A stretch of 64,000 bases of DNA from Pseudoalteromonas phenolica (GTDB lineage: Bacteria > Pseudomonadota > Gammaproteobacteria > Enterobacterales > Alteromonadaceae), in the NCBI RefSeq assembly GCF_001444405.1, contig NZ_CP013187.1, positions 3,162,001-3,226,000 of the forward strand, written 5' to 3'. The notes under the pieces are model-generated. The model saw nothing but the letters and a program-made list of their open reading frames with translations. It made no database searches and was not told where the DNA came from. The translations under genes were made by a program, and so were the position numbers. Below, piece by piece: positions 1 through 7,591 of the stretch; positions within the stretch are counted from its first letter, which is position 1; each line of letters opens with the position of its first letter.

Positions 1-783
1 CGCTTCAAAAGCGTCGCCCTTTGCTGCGCAACTCACCCACAAAGAGCCCTGCTCAAACACATCTCCAAATGGCATACTCTGCTCTAGCAAGAGTGGTAAA
101 TTGTCAGTACTTTTAAGCTCAGATAGAGCTGCGTGATTATTGGCAAGTGAGTTTTCAAGCTTTTCATTCTCTAAACGAGAGCGTCCCATAATGGCTTCTT
201 GATCATTCAGACTCAATTGTTGCCAACGGTTTAGATCAAATTTCACACGTTGTACATGAATATAGCTACCTTGATCTTCAAAGCATTCAGAGTCATGAAC
301 TAAGGCCACTTGACGCTTAAAACGCCCATGGGGTGTGTTGGCACCATATATGAAGCCATTAAAGTCCCGACCGTCTAAAAAGCGAAAAGTGCGGATATGC
401 GCAACTAACTCGACCTTACCTGCCAACATATGCCTGACACTTTGCGCAAATAAATGATTCACATCTTCTCTGTCAGAGCGTATCACATATAACAAATCAA
501 ACGGCTGAGTGTGCATGAGGTGCTCGTGAGAGCGAATATGTGGGAAGCTTTTTAATTCTTTAGGAATACACTCAGGATAAATATGAGGCCAGTATTGTGC
601 ACCAATGGCGACAAAGCTCGATACCATAGATTCAGAAAAGCGGTCGCTCAATTCTGATTGTAAGCGTTCACATTGCCCTAGTGCTACTCTAACAGCCTCA
701 TCTTGACCATCAAGCACATTAAAAAACAAATGTAATCCATGCAGATTTGCCTCTGCACACACTCCTGACTGCGGCTGAGCCAT
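1..783 (-). CDS. DyP-type peroxidase family protein, C-terminus cut by window edge
   Basis: The first 261 residues from the ATG at 783 are visible; the C-terminus lies outside the window. The fold is recognisable from a GRDFNGF motif (about 140-145), the GSYIHVQR strand (about 172-179), IMGRSR (about 198-203) and QSMPFG (235-240), all in the order seen in E. coli YfeX (recalled from memory). The proximal haem His appears kept (His217 in NNH). However, the distal Asp of the GFxDG motif is Tyr146 (GFIYG) and the distal Arg before the MPFG motif is Glu234. It starts 27 bp after fbpC stops, so it is probably the last gene of the iron-uptake operon. No signal peptide is visible. Family is confident; peroxidase activity is doubtful. 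Confidence 0.85.
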   Translation of the reverse strand, partial: MAQPQSGVCAEANLHGLHLFFNVLDGQDEAVRVALGQCERLQSELSDRFSESMVSSFVAIGAQYWPHIYPECIPKELKSFPHIRSHEHLMHTQPFDLLYVIRSDREDVNHLFAQSVRHMLAGKVELVAHIRTFRFLDGRDFNGFIYGANTPHGRFKRQVALVHDSECFEDQGSYIHVQRVKFDLNRWQQLSLNDQEAIMGRSRLENEKLENSLANNHAALSELKSTDNLPLLLEQSMPFGDVFEQGSLWVSCAAKGDAFEA

Positions 784-810
784 GATACCCCAAGTTATAA
801 TAAGTAATGA

Positions 811-1842
811 CTATGAAAAGAAATTTACCGCATGTGGCTTAATTTTAAAAGTCACTGGCTCATTAATATTCAGGGCATGTTCACTTTCGACTGGCACTTC
901 AATGATTTGCTCAGCCACTTTTATTTGGTAAATAAACTCGGTCCCAATAAAGCGCGATTGCAGAATTTCAACGTCATTATTCACGCCATTTTCTAACTGT
1001 ATATGAGCAGGTCGAATATAAATTTGTCCAGCACCTTGTGCAATTTCACACGCTTTTGTCGAAGTAAATCTACCAAATGAAGTAGTAAACTCGCGCTTAC
1101 TCTCAGCTTTAGCTGGTATATAAATACCCTGCCCCAAAAATTCTGCCACTTCTTTACAAGCTGGTTGCTCAAATAGCGTTTTAGCGTCGCCTAATTGAGC
1201 TATTTTACCTTTATGCATTACAGCCAGTTTATCAGCAAAAGCAAAGGCCTCTTCTTTTGAGTGGCTAACAAAGATAGCCGAGACCTTTTGATCTTTTATG
1301 ATTTGTCGAATGTCATTGATAAGTTGGAAACGCACTTGCGCATCAATATTCGAAAAGGGTTCATCGAGCAGAAGTAAGTTAGGTTTATAAGCGAGCGCTC
1401 TTGCAATGGCGACACGTTGTTGCTGACCACCTGAAAGCTCATGAGGATATCGCTCAGCAAATTCAGATAAATGCACAAGCTCAAGCATTTCATTTACACG
1501 TGCTTGTTTGTCAGTCTTATTAAACTTGCTTAAACCAAACGCGATATTTTGAGCAACAGTTAAGTGAGGAAATAACGCATAATCCTGAAACATCATGCCG
1601 ATATTTCGATGCTGTGGCTCAGTAAACTGCGAGTCATCACTCATGGTTTTACCATGAATAACAATCTGGCCATGTTGAGGTGTTAATAAACCTGCCACAG
1701 CTTTTAAAGTGGTGGTTTTGCCACACCCGCTGGCCCCCAATAGGCAAACAATTTCATTTTCGGCGACTTCTAAATCTAAATTTTCAATCACTTTTTGGCC
1801 ATCATATTGATAGCTTAAGTTTTTTAAAGACAAACTACTCAT
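811..1842 (-). CDS. fbpC: Fe(III) ABC transporter ATP-binding protein
   Basis: This is the ATPase that powers ferric iron import across the inner membrane, partner of the FbpB permease and FbpA binding protein. Its 343 residues show Walker A GASGCGKT at about 36-43, the LSGGQQQR signature near 136, Walker B LLLLDEP near 156 and a C-terminal regulatory extension of about 100 residues (TOBE-like) typical of the FbpC/PotA group. Its start overlaps the fbpB stop by 4 bp (ATGA), indicating translational coupling. Substrate is inferred from the FbpA gene in the same operon and the Fur box ahead of it; a related polyvalent-cation substrate is not excluded. Confidence 0.9.
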   Translation of the reverse strand: MSSLSLKNLSYQYDGQKVIENLDLEVAENEIVCLLGASGCGKTTTLKAVAGLLTPQHGQIVIHGKTMSDDSQFTEPQHRNIGMMFQDYALFPHLTVAQNIAFGLSKFNKTDKQARVNEMLELVHLSEFAERYPHELSGGQQQRVAIARALAYKPNLLLLDEPFSNIDAQVRFQLINDIRQIIKDQKVSAIFVSHSKEEAFAFADKLAVMHKGKIAQLGDAKTLFEQPACKEVAEFLGQGIYIPAKAESKREFTTSFGRFTSTKACEIAQGAGQIYIRPAHIQLENGVNNDVEILQSRFIGTEFIYQIKVAEQIIEVPVESEHALNINEPVTFKIKPHAVNFFS

Positions 1843-3473
1843 GAATTGTGCTGCTCCATTGAGCGATTAACAAAATACAAAGGCACTAAGCCAACAAGAA
1901 CAATAAATAATGCCGAGATAGACGCAAGCTCTAGCTGCTCGTCACTTACATATTGGAACACATGGGTTGCCAAGGTTTCAAAATTAAACGGACGAAGCAA
2001 TAAAGCAGCAGGAAGCTCTTTCATACATTCGATAAACACGAGTAACCCTGCGGTTAAGATGCCTCCCCGTAAAAGTGGAATGTGCACACTACCAAGCATT
2101 TGCGCAAAATTCTTACCCATACTTTGGCTTGCCATATCAAGCGAGGGACTAATTCGTACATAGCTTGCTTCAACTGCGCCCTGTGCAATGGCATAAAAGC
2201 GCACTACATAGGCAAATACCATGGCAAAAATAGTACCGCTAAAAAGCAGACCAGGCTCAAATGCGGTGCCTTCTAGCCAGTCATTTAATTTTGTATCCAG
2301 CAAAGTTAGAGGCAGTAGAACCGCAATTGCTAATACAGTCCCCGGTAGTGCATAGCCGGTACTAGAAACTCGTCCGGGCAACGCTTTAGATTTTTGTTCA
2401 CCGATACGTTGATAAAACAACACGATAATACTTAAAGCGATTGCTATTACACTCACCCAAAGAGAAATCTTCAAGCTCTGCCAAGCATACAAGAAAAACT
2501 CAGAGTTCCATGCTTGATCAAAATAATCTATTGAATAGCTGACAAGTACGCCAACCGGTAAAGCAAAAGCAAAAAATAACACCACGATACAGTAGATACT
2601 GGCAAGCCAAGCGTATTTACCTGATAGCGTATATAAATGCGTGTCGTTCACGGCACTTTGCCTTTCATGCACTGTGGTATTTTTGCGGCTGATCTTTTCT
2701 AGTGTGATGACCACAAATAAGAACAGTAACATGATCCCAGAAATTTTCGCTGCTGCTGTTAAAGAATAATAACCGAGCCAAGTATCATAAACTGCCGTTG
2801 TGAGTGTGCTGACAGCAAAATAATGCACAGTCGCAAAATCAGCCATGGTTTCCATGCTGATCAAAGCAAGTGCAGCAACAATCGCGCCCCTCGCAAGAGG
2901 TAAACTGACTTTGAAGAAGCTTTGCAATGGGCTCATACCCATTAGCTGACTAGCTTGTAATAACTTAAATGACTGCTCACGCAAAGCAGTTTTAAAAATG
3001 AGGTAGAGGTAAGGATATAAAACCAATGCAATCATCACGATTGCACCACCTAATGTTCGAATATCAAAGAACCAATAATCATCTGGTGATTGCCATCCAA
3101 ACCACGCTCTTAAAGCAATTTGTACAGGCCCAGCATAATCAAATAAATCAGTGTAAACATAAGCAATAATGTAGGTAGGCATTGCCAAAGGTAACATTAA
3201 TGCCCATTCGAAGTATTTTTTGCCTGGAAATTGACAATAAGCGGTTAACCAGCCAAGTGGTAAAGCAATCAAACAACTTAAAAGGAGCACACCCGCAATG
3301 AGGACAAGGGTATTATAGATATAGTCCCATAGCACCGTATCCCACAGATGCGTAAAAACGTCAGAGTCGCCTTGCAGCGACTCGTAAATTAAAAATGCCA
3401 GTGGTGCTGATAAGCATGCACCTATCAGCCAAGCAAAAATCTGCCATTTAGACAGAGAAAGTAATGATTGCAT
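1839..3473 (-). CDS. fbpB: Fe(III) ABC transporter permease (fused two-domain)
   Basis: This 544-residue inner-membrane protein carries two tandem permease domains, each with several hydrophobic segments. Each half has an EAA-type loop that contacts the ATPase: MGMSPLQSFFKVSLP in the first half and MGKNFAQMLGSVHIP in the second. The duplicated layout and length match the FbpB/SfuB/HitB family. It overlaps fbpA by 1 bp and fbpC by 4 bp, so the three are co-translated. Role as ferric-iron channel follows from the family and neighbours. Confidence 0.9.
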   Translation of the reverse strand: MQSLLSLSKWQIFAWLIGACLSAPLAFLIYESLQGDSDVFTHLWDTVLWDYIYNTLVLIAGVLLLSCLIALPLGWLTAYCQFPGKKYFEWALMLPLAMPTYIIAYVYTDLFDYAGPVQIALRAWFGWQSPDDYWFFDIRTLGGAIVMIALVLYPYLYLIFKTALREQSFKLLQASQLMGMSPLQSFFKVSLPLARGAIVAALALISMETMADFATVHYFAVSTLTTAVYDTWLGYYSLTAAAKISGIMLLFLFVVITLEKISRKNTTVHERQSAVNDTHLYTLSGKYAWLASIYCIVVLFFAFALPVGVLVSYSIDYFDQAWNSEFFLYAWQSLKISLWVSVIAIALSIIVLFYQRIGEQKSKALPGRVSSTGYALPGTVLAIAVLLPLTLLDTKLNDWLEGTAFEPGLLFSGTIFAMVFAYVVRFYAIAQGAVEASYVRISPSLDMASQSMGKNFAQMLGSVHIPLLRGGILTAGLLVFIECMKELPAALLLRPFNFETLATHVFQYVSDEQLELASISALFIVLVGLVPLYFVNRSMEQHNS

Positions 3474-4477
3474 TAAAGATCAAATTTTACCTCATCGATT
3501 AGCTTAAGGGCTAAAGGACGATATTTACTAATTTCCGACAACGGTAAGTTATCTTCCTTAAACTCACCCCAAGATGCCACAAGTTCAGAAAGCGCCACAC
3601 CTGGTTTAACTGGATATTCCATATTCATTGACGCATACATATTTTGCGCCTTATTGTCTGTCATAAACTCAATAAGTTTCAAGGCGTTTTCTTTATTTTT
3701 CGAATATTTAGTTAGAACAACACCCGAAACATTTAAGTGAGCGCCTCGATTTTTCTGATTCGGGAAGTTGATATAAACCGAATCAGCCCACGGCTTTTGC
3801 TTTTCATCTTGTAGCATTTTACCAAAGTAATAGCTGTTACCTAATGCAAGATCGCATAAGCCCTCTTTTACTGCTTTTACTTGCGCTCTATCATTACCTT
3901 GCGGCTTTCTAGCTAAATTTGCTTTAACCCCTTCAAGCCATGATTTAGTCTCTGCTTCACCATGATGCGCGACCATAGACGCAACTAACCCAAGGTTATA
4001 AGGGTGCTTACCAGAGCGAGTACAAATTTTGCCTTTATACTTTACATCAGCCAATTCTTCATAAGTTAACGTATCTAATTTACCTAAGCGCTCTTTAGAA
4101 GAATATACGTTACGAACACGTTTAGTCAGTGCAACCCACTGCCCCTCTGGATCACGGAAACTAGCAGGTACATTTTTATTTACGACATCGCTTTTAATTG
4201 GCTGCGTTAAATCCATTGATTCTAACTGCATTAAAGCACTGAAGTTTGATGTTAAAACCACATCAGCACGGCTATGTTTACCTTCACGCTTAACTCTTTC
4301 TATTAATCCTTTTTTTGCAAAAACCACATTCGTTTTGATGCCTGTTTGCTTGGTGAAATCGTCAAGGATAGGTTGGATTAAAAAAGGCTGACGAAAAGAA
4401 TAAATGTTGATTTCTTCGGCCGCCATAGCAGGTAAACACGTAACGGTTGAGAGTAGAATAGCCAATGCTTTTTTCAT
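3473..4477 (-). CDS. fbpA: Fe(III)-binding periplasmic protein of ABC transporter
   Basis: This periplasmic ferric-iron-binding protein delivers iron to FbpB. I take the ATG at 4477, giving 334 residues, because GGAGG lies just upstream and the protein then opens with a clean signal peptide (MKKALAILLS, cleavage after AMA). A start 7 codons further upstream at 4498 would spoil both. The consecutive tyrosines in NSYYFGKM fit the iron-ligating Tyr pair of the FbpA/FutA family. It is the first gene of the fbpABC-DyP operon, and a Fur-box-like sequence lies 19-33 bp upstream of the start, which predicts iron repression. Confidence 0.92.
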   Translation of the reverse strand: MKKALAILLSTVTCLPAMAAEEINIYSFRQPFLIQPILDDFTKQTGIKTNVVFAKKGLIERVKREGKHSRADVVLTSNFSALMQLESMDLTQPIKSDVVNKNVPASFRDPEGQWVALTKRVRNVYSSKERLGKLDTLTYEELADVKYKGKICTRSGKHPYNLGLVASMVAHHGEAETKSWLEGVKANLARKPQGNDRAQVKAVKEGLCDLALGNSYYFGKMLQDEKQKPWADSVYINFPNQKNRGAHLNVSGVVLTKYSKNKENALKLIEFMTDNKAQNMYASMNMEYPVKPGVALSELVASWGEFKEDNLPLSEISKYRPLALKLIDEVKFDL

Positions 4478-4495
4478 AAGGCCTCCAAAGCCAAA

Positions 4496-4510
4496 CAATA
4501 ATTATTATCA
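4496..4510. promoter_or_regulatory. Putative Fur box upstream of fbpA
   Basis: Read on the minus strand the site is TGATAATAATTATTG, matching 12 of 14 defined bases of the 7-1-7 Fur consensus TGATAATnATTATCA. It sits directly in front of the iron transporter operon, where a Fur operator is expected. Match is by eye; no weight matrix was run. Confidence 0.6.
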
Positions 4511-4604
4511 ACTAATTTTAACTATTCTAATTCCAAAGTACACCCTTTTACCGATTAAAAACTGTAACTTGATTTTCTATTAACGTCTAATTAGCAGCTA
4601 ACAT

Positions 4605-4622
4605 TGTAAGAGATCTCTCACT
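4605..4622 (+). promoter_or_regulatory. Putative GacA/UvrY upstream activating site
   Basis: TGTAAG, six bases, then CTCACT resembles the GacA box TGTAAG-N6-CTTACA. It lies about 170-180 bp upstream of the proposed start of the CsrB-like RNA, a distance typical of UvrY/VarA control of csrB genes. The second half-site matches 4 of 6 positions, so this is suggestive rather than certain. Confidence 0.5.
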
Positions 4623-4750
4623 TTAACTGTCGCTTTGAAGTAAAAAACAGCTTAACAAAACAGCAAAAATAAAAATAAACTATATTTATCATTAAGTTAA
4701 AAAAATACTATTTAATCAATCTACTCTGTAATTAGGTTTACAGCCTTTTT

Positions 4751-4779
4751 TTGCTACATAACTCTATTAAAATTATTAC
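4751..4779 (+). promoter_or_regulatory. Candidate promoter of the CsrB-like RNA
   Basis: TTGCTA (4751-4756), a 17-bp spacer and TATTAC (4774-4779) form a weak sigma70-type promoter. It would start RNA near 4786, giving a transcript of about 370 nt, close to the usual CsrB size. Start site is inferred only. Confidence 0.35.
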
Positions 4780-4785
4780 ATACTT

Positions 4786-5154
4786 TAAGGAAGCCAGTGA
4801 AGGCAATCTAACACATGATGTGTAATGGAATGTAATAGTTAATTATTGCCAAATACGGTTTAATTAACCTATGGAATAACAGGATGAGTGCTCAAGGTGA
4901 GCCATACAGGATGTATATAGGATTTTATGGAGCCATGGTGGCCAAATTTGTTATGGATAATGGCAGGAAGCTCGGATAAGGGCATATGGATGTTTGGCAT
5001 AAAGCCAATGAAGGACACTACAGGAAGTAGTACTCGCTAAATAACAAAAATGCGAGTGAAAGGAAATTGATTGTATGGAGTTGATCAGCTCGAAACCAAA
5101 GCAGGATGCTTAGAAGATTCCGTCAACGCGGCTCACAGAGCCGCGTTTCTTCGT
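4786..5154 (+). ncRNA. csrB: CsrB/RsmB-like CsrA-sequestering regulatory RNA
   Basis: This gene-free stretch holds 16 GGA trinucleotides between 4789 and 5106 (about five expected by chance). Several sit in the loops of short perfect hairpins: ATAC-AGGAT-GTAT at 4904-4916, ACTAC-AGGAA-GTAGT at 5017-5031 and AAGC-AGGAT-GCTT at 5099-5111. That is the hallmark of CsrB/RsmY-type RNAs, which titrate the translational regulator CsrA. The stretch ends in a strong intrinsic terminator on the same strand and has a GacA-like box upstream. No protein-coding frame is present. The 5' end is approximate. It sits between fbpA (divergent) and tapT (convergent). Confidence 0.85.
5125..5152 (+). terminator. 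Rho-independent terminator of the CsrB-like RNA
   Basis: A perfect 9-bp GC-rich stem (AACGCGGCT / AGCCGCGTT, loop CACAG) is followed by a T-rich tail. It defines the 3' end of the RNA. Confidence 0.88.
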
Positions 5155-5169
5155 TTAGAGGATATGAAT

Positions 5170-5838
5170 TTAACTTAAACTTCTTTTTCCTTTTAAGTAA
5201 GCATCTCTAAAGTCAATAAAGTGCGCTGTTAACTTCTCTGCTGCAGAGCTTTCTCCTGATTCTGCCAAAACAACACACGCGACTTCTGCTGTACCTAGCT
5301 GATGAGCATGCGGAGCAACTCTGAGTTTATAGTCTGATAGAGAGTCAGGGGACACAGAAAGCACCGGGAAAGTATCTAAATATTCACTCTTTCTAAACAT
5401 CTTTTTCGCTTCACGCCATGTACCATCTAAAAAAATAAATAATGGCTTTTTAGACTCAATACGTTCAACTTTAGTAATTACGCGTTCTGGCTCTGCGCTA
5501 TCAGCGGGGAAGACAACAATTGGCTGATAGCTTGGATCTTTTAGAAGTGATAACAGTGCCTCATCTGGCTCTGTCCTATCCCAACGGAAAGCGTAGTTAT
5601 CAGGCACAACGTCTGCGATTAAACGACCCGTATTTGAGGGCTTAAAACTTTCATTGTGATACATTAATAGACACACTGCACTTTGACAATCTTCAGCAAC
5701 TTCTAGATTGTCACAGATACACAAATGTTCAGAAAGCAAACAAGCTTCACAGCGGGATAGCTTTGAACCTCGCGCTTTAAACTCTCGCTTGGCCGCAGCT
5801 ATTTGTTTTTGACGTAGAATTAATACTGAATTTTTCAC
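5170..5838 (-). CDS. tapT: tRNA-uridine aminocarboxypropyltransferase, DTW domain
   Basis: This enzyme transfers the 3-amino-3-carboxypropyl group of S-adenosylmethionine to uridine 47 of tRNAs (acp3U). The 222 residues carry the family's DxTW motif (DGTWREAKKMFRKS, about 140) and an N-terminal cysteine cluster (CEACLLSEHLCIC, about 30-42) likely to bind metal. The order and spacing follow E. coli YfiP/TapT, including the NTGRLIADVVPD segment. It is a single-gene unit facing the CsrB-like RNA convergently. Confidence 0.88.
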   Translation of the reverse strand: MKNSVLILRQKQIAAAKREFKARGSKLSRCEACLLSEHLCICDNLEVAEDCQSAVCLLMYHNESFKPSNTGRLIADVVPDNYAFRWDRTEPDEALLSLLKDPSYQPIVVFPADSAEPERVITKVERIESKKPLFIFLDGTWREAKKMFRKSEYLDTFPVLSVSPDSLSDYKLRVAPHAHQLGTAEVACVVLAESGESSAAEKLTAHFIDFRDAYLKGKRSLS

Positions 5839-5906
5839 TAATGCCCCTTAGGTTATAAGCCTCATATTGTAATCAACTAAGCTCATAAAAGCAGTAAGGA
5901 ACTCAA

Positions 5907-6443
5907 ATGAAGATGCAAAACTCGCAAAGATTACGTTATCGACTCATGGATAAAAATGATGCCAATTTACTATTCGAATTAGACCAAGATCCTGCCGTCA
6001 TGAAATATTTAACGCATGGTAAGCCTAATTCAATGGAGACGATTAAAAATGTTTTCATTCCTCGCTTAGAACAGTTCACAAATTTAGAAAAAGGCTGGGG
6101 TCTATGGCAAGTGAACACCCTTGAAGAGGGTCTGTTCATTGGTTGGGTATTAGTCCGTCCGATGGGCTTTTTTACAGAACAACGTAACGACTGTAATTTA
6201 GAGCTAGGCTGGCGCTTTAAGAAAATTAGTTGGGGCAAGGGCTATGCGACTGAAGCAGCTAAACATATTGCTAATAAACTCGCTACTGACAACGCATATG
6301 CCGCTTTTTCTGCCGAGGCACTTGAAGGCAATTTAGGATCTATCAATATCATGAAGAAGCTTGGTATGCGCTATATAAAGCATTTCATTCATCAAGATGA
6401 GCAAGGTCAGCATAGCGCTGTGCTTTACTCTAAAGAGCTGTAA
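5907..6443 (+). CDS. GNAT family N-acetyltransferase (RimJ/RimL type)
   Basis: The 178-residue protein has the layout of the RimJ/RimL branch of GNAT acetyltransferases: an N-terminal RLRYRLMDKND strand, a central LELGWRFKK strand and the acetyl-CoA-binding turn WGKGYATEAAK at about 110-120, followed by the NLGSINIMKKLGMRY helix-strand. The ATG at 5907 has AAGGAA seven bases upstream. Substrate cannot be told from sequence. It stands alone between tapT (divergent) and the tRNA-remnant array. Confidence 0.85.
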   Translation: MKMQNSQRLRYRLMDKNDANLLFELDQDPAVMKYLTHGKPNSMETIKNVFIPRLEQFTNLEKGWGLWQVNTLEEGLFIGWVLVRPMGFFTEQRNDCNLELGWRFKKISWGKGYATEAAKHIANKLATDNAYAAFSAEALEGNLGSINIMKKLGMRYIKHFIHQDEQGQHSAVLYSKEL

Positions 6444-6497
6444 GCTCTCCGACGAGAAGCAAATTAGCTACCACTAAGGTGGGAATACTTGATTCAT

Positions 6498-6989
6498 AGT
6501 GAACCTCAGACCGTCTGGTTCATATGCCCAGTAGATATAAGTTTTAGGCATAAAAAGCGACGCTCAATGGTTATTTCTCACATCAACTGTTTGATGTGGC
6601 GGACGCGGGACTTGCTTTATAGGTAGTGAACCTCAGATCGTCTGGTTCATATGCCCAGTAGATATATAAATTTTAGGCATAAAAAAACCGACTTTCGTCG
6701 GTTATTTCTCACATCAACTGTTTGATGTGGCGGACGCGGGACTTGCTTTATAGGGAGTGAACCTCAGATCGTCTGGTTCATATGCCCTGTAAATATATAA
6801 ATTTTAGGCATAAAAAAACCGACTTTCGTCGGTTATTTCTCACATCAACTGTTTGATTTGGCGGACGCGGGACTTGCTTTATAGGGAGTGAACCTCAGAT
6901 CGTCTGGTTCATATGCCCTGTAAATATATAAATTTTAGGCATAAAAAAACCGACTTTCGTCGGTTATTTCTCACATCAACTGTTTGATG
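6498..6989 (-). repeat. 131-bp tandem array of tRNA-Arg 3'-end remnants with terminators
   Basis: Four head-to-tail units start at about 6498, 6625, 6756 and 6887 (periods 127, 131 and 131 bp); the last runs into the 3' end of an intact tRNA-Arg gene. On the minus strand each unit holds part of tRNA-Arg from the anticodon arm to the CCA end (GCGTCCGCCA conserved, a 13-bp insertion before the T arm), then a linker GTTGATGTGAGAAATA and an intrinsic terminator (CCGAC-GAAA-GTCGG-T7). CCA-ended remnants begin at 6597, 6728 and 6859; the outermost copy lacks the acceptor end and its terminator stem has decayed. The layout recalls the rtT repeats after E. coli tyrT, but I know of no described equivalent here. 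Confidence 0.9.
6943..6964 (-). terminator. Intrinsic terminator of the tRNA-Ser/Arg operon
   Basis: On the minus strand AACCGAC-GAAA-GTCGGTT runs into seven T residues. It is the first terminator after the last intact tRNA. Identical copies occur at 6812-6833 and 6681-6702 in the repeat array. Confidence 0.85.
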
Positions 6990-7066
6990 TGGCGGACGCG
7001 GGAGGATTCGAACCTCCGACCGCCTGGTTCGTAGCCAGGTACTCTATCCAGCTGAGCTACGCGTCC
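6990..7066 (-). tRNA. tRNA-Arg (anticodon ACG), copy 1
   Basis: A 77-nt gene with encoded CCA. It has a GGACGCG/CGCGTCC acceptor stem, a D arm, anticodon stem CCTGG/CCAGG with loop CTACGAA (anticodon ACG, read as inosine) and T arm GGAGG-TTCGAAT-CCTCC. It is the last intact tRNA of the operon and its 3' end is the source of the adjoining repeat array. Confidence 0.97.
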
Positions 7067-7103
7067 GTATATCAAATTCTCTATTTTAACCATCTGAGAA
7101 AGA

Positions 7104-7180
7104 TGGCGGACGCGGGAGGATTCGAACCTCCGACCGCCTGGTTCGTAGCCAGGTACTCTATCCAGCTGAGCTACGCGTCC
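7104..7180 (-). tRNA. tRNA-Arg (anticodon ACG), copy 2
   Basis: Identical over 77 nt to the copy at 6990-7066, with the same cloverleaf and encoded CCA. It is spaced 37 bp from copy 1. Confidence 0.97.
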
Positions 7181-7242
7181 GTAATTGATTTAATTTTATA
7201 TCCTAACCTAGGATACTCATATATTTAACCACTTTGAGAAAG

Positions 7243-7319
7243 TGGCGGACGCGGGAGGATTCGAACCTCCGACCGCCTGGTTCGTAGCCAGGTACTCTAT
7301 CCAGCTGAGCTACGCGTCC
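7243..7319 (-). tRNA. tRNA-Arg (anticodon ACG), copy 3
   Basis: Identical 77-nt tRNA-Arg(ACG). It shares a near-identical 62-bp flanking spacer with copy 2, showing recent duplication of the gene plus spacer. Confidence 0.97.
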
Positions 7320-7381
7320 GTAATTGATTTAGTTTTATATCCCAACCTAGGATACCCATATATTTAACCACTTTGAGAAAG

Positions 7382-7458
7382 TGGCGGACGCGGGAGGATT
7401 CGAACCTCCGACCGCCTGGTTCGTAGCCAGGTACTCTATCCAGCTGAGCTACGCGTCC
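7382..7458 (-). tRNA. tRNA-Arg (anticodon ACG), copy 4
   Basis: Identical 77-nt tRNA-Arg(ACG), the first of the four Arg copies to be transcribed. It follows tRNA-Ser by 25 bp. Confidence 0.97.
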
Positions 7459-7483
7459 TTAATTACAAGAAACCATTTAAAAA

Positions 7484-7576
7484 TGGCGGAGAAGGAGGGA
7501 TTCGAACCCTCGATAGGGCTACAAACCCTATACTCCCTTAGCAGGGGAGCGCCTTCAGCCACTCGGCCACCTCTCC
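7484..7576 (-). tRNA. tRNA-Ser (anticodon GCT)
   Basis: A 93-nt class II tRNA with acceptor GGAGAGG, anticodon arm CTCCC-CTGCTAA-GGGAG (anticodon GCT, reads AGC/AGU), a long variable arm (TATAGGGTTTGTAGCCCTAT), T arm GAGGG-TTCGAAT-CCCTC and encoded CCA. It is the promoter-proximal tRNA of the operon. Confidence 0.97.
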
Positions 7577-7591
7577 GTCTTGTGGATGCGT

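Larger units (their letters stand above)
7104..7381 (-). repeat. 139-bp tandem duplication (tRNA-Arg plus 62-bp spacer)
   Basis: The spacers at 7181-7242 and 7320-7381 differ at only a few bases, so tRNA-Arg plus spacer was duplicated as a 139-bp unit. Gene copies 2 and 3 are identical. Confidence 0.88.

Noticed and set aside
6498..6989. Possible CRISPR-like array
   Set aside because: Units are 131 bp and near-identical throughout with no unique spacers; content is tRNA remnant plus terminator.
6990..7576. tRNA cluster as an integration site of a genomic island
   Set aside because: No integrase, phage or mobility gene lies on either side; repeats of the tRNA end are local and tandem.
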